A stretch of 64,000 nucleotides of DNA from Adiantum capillus-veneris (Eukaryota > Streptophyta > Polypodiopsida > Polypodiales > Pteridaceae), in contig CM043962.1 of NCBI GenBank assembly GCA_014529385.2, positions 126,260,970 through 126,324,969 of the forward strand, read 5' to 3'. Shown one piece after another: positions 59,315 through 64,000 of this stretch. How positions within the stretch are numbered: the stretch's first letter is position 1; each line of letters opens with the position of its first letter. The notes below the pieces were generated by a model. It was not told the DNA's origin, ran no database searches, and was given only the letters and a program-made list of their open reading frames with translations. Both the position numbers and the translations under genes were made by a program.

Positions 59315-59319
59315 CCCAA

Positions 59320-60545
59320 AGGACAAGTCCTTCCCAATTGCTAAAAGCAAACCAACTTCCTTGTTATCTGACATTGATGGAGCCTTCTTAGAAGCAGTGG
59401 CTGACTTGGAACAGATTAAGGTCCCAAAAGGAGCCCAGTTCGAAGGCGCCAAGCCCACAGCAGAATCCATCTTGAAAAATACTTTTCAGCTTGACACAAC
59501 ACTTAGAAGTGACACCCTGTCAGTCATTCAGTCTCTGTACCCGGGGGCTGCGCCTAGTGGCGGGCACCTCCTTGTACAGCCCTCAGAGTCTTACTTGATT
59601 TCCTATCGAACTGCTCCTCTCACCGATTATAAAAGTCCTCGTCTCACTATATCTATTCTTGGACAGCAGCTATCCGGCGTCATCGTTGATGGTGGATCTG
59701 GAATCAATTTGATGCCCGAATTCACTATGAGGGCCTTAGGTCTACAGCCTACCCGACCTGCTCCTTTCACTGTTACATTGGCTGATCAAAGAACAGTCTA
59801 CCCAATGGGCATAGTCGACAAGGTGCCTCTGAAGGTACAAGATTTCACTTTTGACTTGGATTTTGTGGTAGTTCATCTTCCCAAGGTAGAGGGAGGTTAT
59901 CCCTTGCTGATTGGTAGGCCATGGTTGCGACATACGAAAGCACTTCATGACTGGGAAACGACGCCATGTGGATACATACCCCTGGCTCTCCAATGCAACA
60001 AATTCGTCTCGAAGGTGGCATGGATCCAGTAGTTCAGCATAGCTCTTTGTCAGTAGAGTCCAACCCTGACTTGGAGCAGCCGGTCCCTCCTGATGGTTCC
60101 GATGAAGACTTACTGCAATGGTTAGAAGCTACATCTTCGATGCCATGCTATGTAGTCTCTCTTCAACCCTTGACAACAGATTCACCCTCTTCCCCTGATC
60201 CTACACTTGAAGCCAGTAATCCCAGTCAGCCAAGTGCGCCAGAACATTGTGGGCCAGTCTCTGATGACCATCCTTCAGAGGGTCCATTGATTGAAACCAT
60301 CGGCTTGGGTGAGCCTATAATCCACCATAGAAGGGGGGAAAGTCTCCCTTGTAAGAGTTGGCCAACATCCCACTTCCCTCCTTAACCTCCATTCCATCTG
60401 AATCTCCACCCATGCCGGAGCACTTTGAGGTATCTGAGGATTTACCATTCGCAGAGCTTCCATCAGGATGGTTGCAGGAAGAGTATGTTGATTTCAACAT
60501 TGATCAAACGCCAGCTCATAATGTCCAGAAGCTCACAGAGGCGGC
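59320..60545 (+). pseudogene. Gypsy aspartic protease and start of pol
   Basis: Frame differs by one base from gag from about 59290 onward. It runs KDKSFPIAKSKPTSLLSDID, an acidic helix, then SPRLTISILGQQLSGVIVDG and GSGINLMPEFTMRALGL. DGGSGINLM is the protease active-site context of Tat/Athila-type Gypsy elements (D-G-G-S-G variant). It then reads VTLADQRTVYPMGIVDKVPL and YPLLIGRPWL. A one-base loss near 59955 shifts frame again to MWIHTPGSPMQQIRLEGG, followed by a Pro/Ser/Asp-rich spacer to about 60545, where pol is cut by the deletion. RT is absent. Confidence 0.88.
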
Positions 60546-60551
60546 ACGCCG

Positions 60552-60931
60552 TTGGTGGCTCTTTATGATTGTATCTATGAGTAGTAGCCGTTGGGTCATT
60601 ATCATTATCTTATCTTGTACGTAGTCGTCTAGAGAGAGTCTTACACAGAGCACATTAGCACCATCCCTGCACATCTGAGCCTCGACAACCCCATTGTACC
60701 TGTGAGTCCTGGGCTGGAGCTGAGAGTGCTGCCACGCCAGAGCCTGTACACGGTTCTTTGAGCTAGTGGAGTCCACATGTTCTGGTCCACTGTTGTGTCT
60801 CTGTTGTTATCCATTGTTTCTGTGTTTCATTCTGTTTGAGAGAGTTTCCATTTGTTTGAGTGAGATTGTCTCGCACATTGCACTGAGGGGCACCCACACT
60901 GTAGAGAGCATGACATATTATCCGCGCTACA
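60552..60931 (+). repeat. 3' LTR of the gag-protease element (5'-truncated, 380 bp)
   Basis: Matches 56771-57150. The junction with pol sequence near 60551 (cggcac/gccgttggtgg) shows the deletion endpoint. Confidence 0.92.
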
Positions 60932-60936
60932 ATTAT

Positions 60937-61696
60937 TTTCAAGTGACTTTTGTTGAAAAGTAGGTAGGGCAATTTTGCTAAGTTTGTATATAAGCAAACC
61001 AGAGCTAGCACTTTCTGGCAGAAGAGGTAGCAGGAGCACACGCTCAACAAGCACCTTCTCAGCAGGACCCCCAACAGCAGGCCTAGCGTTTTTGCAACTC
61101 AGCATCAACCTAGCGTTTTTGCACCAGATCAGCCAACGTTTTTGCACTTGCAGATCCCTGGTGACAGTAGACAGTAGATCAGCCCTAGCGTTAGCAGATT
61201 TCCCCGCAAGGACCCAATTTCAGCCCTAGCATTTTTGGTTTGCAGATCAACCTCAACGTTTTTGCAGATCATCGCGACAGAATCAGCCATAGGACCAGCG
61301 TTTTCAGTTTTCAGCCTTTAGCACTCGCAGATCAACTCCCGAACCTCGCAGATCTCACCTACCCGCAACAGATCCTCGCCACACAGTCAAATCCAACGAA
61401 GTTTGCAGATTCAGCCCGGAAAACGCAGATTTCAGCATCTGCGTTTTCAGCGCGTCATCGTCGTCGTCGCATCGTCGCCATTGACATCATCTCCGACATA
61501 GAGTCAGAATTCAGCAAATAAAGATTCGCAGATTTCAGCCATTAGCATTTTCAGATTTCAGCCGTCTAGTCGTCGTCGTCCTCATCGTCAGCAAGTCCAA
61601 GCATTGTAGAGATTTGTGCAATCATAAGTAGACCGCTCTCGCCATCAAGAATGGGGCCTTCGGAGGAGGGTTTTACGTCGTCTCTGGTGTCGTATT

Positions 61697-61761
<65 letters not shown>

Positions 61762-61914
61762 CTCATGCACTTCCATTCACTTTGTTTGTGTCCACTGCAC
61801 TCTCTCACTAAAGGAACGGAAGGCTCTCCCTTCCGTAAGTAAAAGGAACCCTTGAGCACAGTTCGGAGCACTTATCTTGAGCAAAGTTCAACATTCATTC
61901 CGCTGCACCGTACA
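60937..61914 (+). repeat. 3' LTR of inner family-3 element, right part
   Basis: Continues the LTR after the nested element, matching 52760-53719. Includes an expanded (CT)n at 61698-61758 that is short in the other copies. Ends ctgcaccgtaca before CAGCA. Confidence 0.92.
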
Positions 61915-62078
61915 CAGCACCTTCATTCACAGTGTTTACCACTTTGTTTGTGATCATTTGCACTCTCTCACTAAAGGAACGGAAGGCTCTCCCTTCTGTA
62001 AGTAAAAGGAACCCTTGAGCACAGTTCGGAGCACTCATCTTGAGCAAAGTTCAACATTCACATCCGCTGCACCTTACA
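61915..62078 (+). repeat. 5' LTR of outer family-3 element, right part
   Basis: cagcaccttcattcacagtg to ctgcaccttaca; continues the LTR broken at 52504. Confidence 0.9.
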
Positions 62079-62079
62079 T

Positions 62080-62091
62080 TGGTATCAGAGC
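62080..62091 (+). promoter_or_regulatory. Primer-binding site, outer family-3 element
   Basis: TGGTATCAGAGC next to the LTR end. Confidence 0.93.
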
Positions 62092-62543
62092 TTTGGCAGT
62101 GTTCTGTATCACTCAAGGAAAGAACCACATAATTTTTTTTGCTTGTTGCGGTCGCACATAACCCAAGTCCTCTTGGGCGTGTCGATTGCTAATCGTGTTT
62201 TTAAGGATTGATAGGAAACCCAAGAAAGAAGGGCTTGTCCAGCCTCCCCTTGTGCCTCTTTTCACTCATTGAGAGCGGACCGTGCACTTAGCGGCCGGCC
62301 AATCAACGTGAGGTAGGAAAAAGCAACCTTGGTGTGAGCGTAAGGCCGCCAAGGGGTGCGCCCGCGAAAAAGAGTAGAGCTCGGGTAAGAGAAGATCCTT
62401 CTCTAACACAGATTGCAAGCTAAAGAAGAACCTCAAGAACTCAAGGACTCAAGACCCTCAAGAACCCAAGAACAACAAGAACCCAAGTTCCTCGTGAACT
62501 TAAGAACCCAAGACTTCAGTGTATAGTCAATACCCAAAGCGGA

Positions 62544-63948
62544 ATGGATACTTCGCATGGAGGTGATGAGCATGGCAGTGGCGAAGAAGAATTTTCCCCA
62601 CCAAGAGGTTTTTCTGACCCTCCCTCTTCCCCATCTACGCCAAGGATTGCACCAAATCCTATGGAGGCTTTGGTCAAGTCGATGATGGATATGATGATAC
62701 GACTAAGTAGACAACGGGAAGTGTGGTACGAAAAAAGAATGGCAGCCATAGAGCGTGAGCGCGAGCAAGTGCGCTTGGCGGCCAAAGAAAGAAATGCAAA
62801 ATTGGATCGTGAGCACAAAGAAAGAATAGCCGAATTGGATAACGAGCGCAAAGAAAGACGGTTAGAGCGTGAAGCACAGACAGACCAACGCATGCAAGAG
62901 TCGGTCCTACTATTTTCTAATGTGCAGGCGTAGATTGAACAGAATCAGGAGAAGGAGACTCTCTCAGTCTTGTCTTCTCCAAAGCAAGACACACATGATT
63001 TGCATGATAATGATAAGCATGATGATTTGCATGATCAATATGTGATTATTCACGAGCATGATGATTTGTATGATAGTGATGTGATTGTTCACAAGGATGA
63101 TGGTTTAGTTGATACTTTGTCTAGTGAAGCTAACCTCATTGCAGATTCGGTAATTCACGAAGAACCAATCTTGGCTCTCGAGTCGAGTTCCAAAGAACCC
63201 CCACAGGAAGTACTCCGTGTTCGAACGATTAGTTAGCACGCATTGTTCGAGTGTTTCATTCGTGATGCTTTCAAGTATTTTAATCACCGTCCTTATGTGA
63301 TCCCTTTTCATAGGCATGCCATATTGTACGATGAACACAATTCACTCATGAATGAGCACGGATGTATTCGGATTACTCATGAAAAGCTGAAATGTTTGCA
63401 TTCAAGGAATTCACATTCCATGTCTCTTCCTTGGCATGACATAGTATCCGAAAGAGCACGAATTGAGCATCAAGCATCGGCATTTCCATTGTGAATTGCC
63501 ACAGTTGATTGATTTAGATCAGAAAGTCAAGATTCAACCCCATTTTTTGCGTGTGTTTGATGAATGGTTTGCCACTCCGTCAGTTTGTTCATCTACATTG
63601 CATACACCGTCTTTAAAGAAGATTAGAATTTTTCCAGTCACTATACATGGGATGGGTATATTCATGTTTTTGTGTTGGAAGTGGTTTCACGAATTTTCAT
63701 CCTTGGAGATTCTTGAAGAAGGTAGACGGATGACTATAGACGAAGTTGAAGCATTGAAGGAGCCACTGATGACTTTGTGTCGCTTTCGGCGCGGCCCAAA
63801 GAAGCAAGCGTTGCAGACCTTTATGAAGTTCAAGTGTCGCATGACCCACGCATCAAAGAGGGCCGGCGAAAAGTCCTTCCCAAGATTCCAGACGCCGTTG
63901 GCGATCTCCCTCGACGCCATACAGTTCAGTACCAATACCTCACTTTGA
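62544..63948 (+). pseudogene. Family-3 ORF, second copy
   Basis: The ATG that opens the relative at 54146 is ATA here, so the frame opens at 62544 (MDTSHGGDEHGSGEEEFSPP). A helix of Arg/Glu/Lys repeats (REREQVRLAAKERNAKLDRE, then KERIAELDNERKERRLEREA) ends at UAG 62931-62933. The frame continues with Asp/His units (HDLHDNDKHDDLHD), EEPILALESSSKEPP and a stop near 63234. C-terminal pieces follow: FIRDAFKYFNHRPYVIPFHR, then in another frame CELPQLIDLDQK, GMGIFMFLCWKWFHEFSSLE and RRGPKKQALQTFMKFKCR to 63948. Order and wording parallel the inner copy, with many amino-acid differences. No domain assignable. Confidence 0.65.
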
Positions 63949-63959
63949 AAAGGAGGGGA

Positions 63960-64000
63960 TGTCACGTGCACATCTAACCCTATGTGTACGTGGACAAGCT
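63960..64000 (+). repeat. Start of 3' LTR of outer family-3 element
   Basis: TGTCACGTGCACATCTAACC, directly after the purine tract; cut by the window end. Confidence 0.9.

Larger units (their letters stand above)
56601..60931 (+). mobile_element. Gypsy-type element with gag and protease, pol deleted
   Basis: 5' LTR 56601-57150 (550 bp, TGTAGCAGG...GCGCTACA). 3' LTR is 5'-truncated, about 60552-60931. Perfect ATTAT target duplication, so the deletion happened after insertion. A PBS-like ttttggcgatcacggtggga (57162-57181) has the layout of the Tat/Athila site (TGGCGCC-type), a few bases inside the LTR. Gag and protease are recognisable. RT, RNase H, integrase, the purine tract and the first 170 bp of the 3' LTR were removed in one deletion ending near 60551. 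This is the youngest insertion of the nest. Confidence 0.92.
52505..61914 (+). mobile_element. Inner family-3 LTR element, itself carrying two insertions
   Basis: 5' LTR 52505-53719 (about 1.2 kb, TGTCACGTG...TTACA). 3' LTR 56335-56600 plus 60937-61914. Target duplication CAGCA at 52500-52504 and 61915-61919. Met-tRNA PBS at 53721; purine tract ttgaaaaggagtgga at 56320-56334. The ORF is interrupted by a solo LTR (54190-54798) and the 3' LTR by a gag-protease element (56601-60931). Without the insertions it is about 4.5 kb. Same family and same gene content as the element it landed in. Confidence 0.9.
51969..64000 (+). mobile_element. Outer family-3 LTR element, split by a nested insertion
   Basis: 5' LTR in two parts: 51969-52504 (left end truncated) and 61915-62078. 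PBS at 62080, ORF region 62520-63948, purine tract (ttgaaaaggagggga) at 63945-63959, and the 3' LTR begins at 63960 and runs off the window. It was interrupted within its 5' LTR by the element 52505-61914, with duplication CAGCA. Interior only about 1.9 kb; capsid, protease, RT and integrase are not recognisable, so it is non-autonomous. Confidence 0.85.

Overview
The window looks like repeat-dense plant nuclear DNA. The evidence is plant-type Copia and Gypsy LTR retrotransposons, primer-binding sites matching initiator-Met tRNA, PPR-repeat debris, one gene with canonical splice sites, and many long (GA)n, (CT)n and (GT)n tracts. A fern or another seed-free vascular plant with a large genome is my best guess, from the style of the PPR debris and of the Gypsy gag. 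This is inference; no species can be named.

Layout. 1-8.8 kb: old intergenic DNA with a decayed PPR pseudogene (1.4-2.1 kb), a SWIM zinc-finger fragment (7.1-7.3 kb), a C40 homopolymer and a 178-bp tandem repeat. 8.8-15.5 kb: a structurally complete minus-strand Copia element (192-bp LTRs, AGATC target duplication) sits inside the reverse transcriptase of an older Copia. 15.5-25 kb: a degenerate Gypsy chromovirus with AT-rich LTR-like flanks, then a Copia and a second Gypsy fragment. 25.1-25.6 kb: a large palindrome of compound microsatellites. 27.4-29.1 kb: a plus-strand Copia remnant. 29.5-36.5 kb: an unidentified minus-strand coding-like sequence cut by two small non-autonomous LTR elements, a 3.6-kb gag-only element and a 2.3-kb element without recognisable genes.

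37.9-47.9 kb: the only convincing host gene, the three C-terminal exons (minus strand) of a RanBPM-like CTLH/CRA protein. Its last intron is about 8.6 kb and holds a LINE fragment, Gypsy pieces in both orientations, a solo LTR and a minus-strand LTR element. Any 5' exons must lie beyond 47.9 kb, and I could not find them in the window.

48-64 kb: nested Gypsy-type elements. An LTR element of family 3 has its 5' LTR split by a second family-3 element (TSD CAGCA). That second element has its 3' LTR split by a different gag-protease element (TSD ATTAT) and its ORF split by a solo LTR (TSD GGTGA). The two family-3 elements lack recognisable capsid, protease and RT. Both carry an ORF with a charged helical part, an Asp/His-rich repeat and a conserved C-terminal part, interrupted at the same place by UAG. 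This is the best candidate for something undescribed in the window.

Nearly all coding sequence seen here is retrotransposon-derived and damaged. Stops and substitutions are often of the C-to-T/G-to-A type expected from methylated, silenced DNA. Coordinates of element edges are by eye; those with a TG...CA end and a target duplication are the most reliable.
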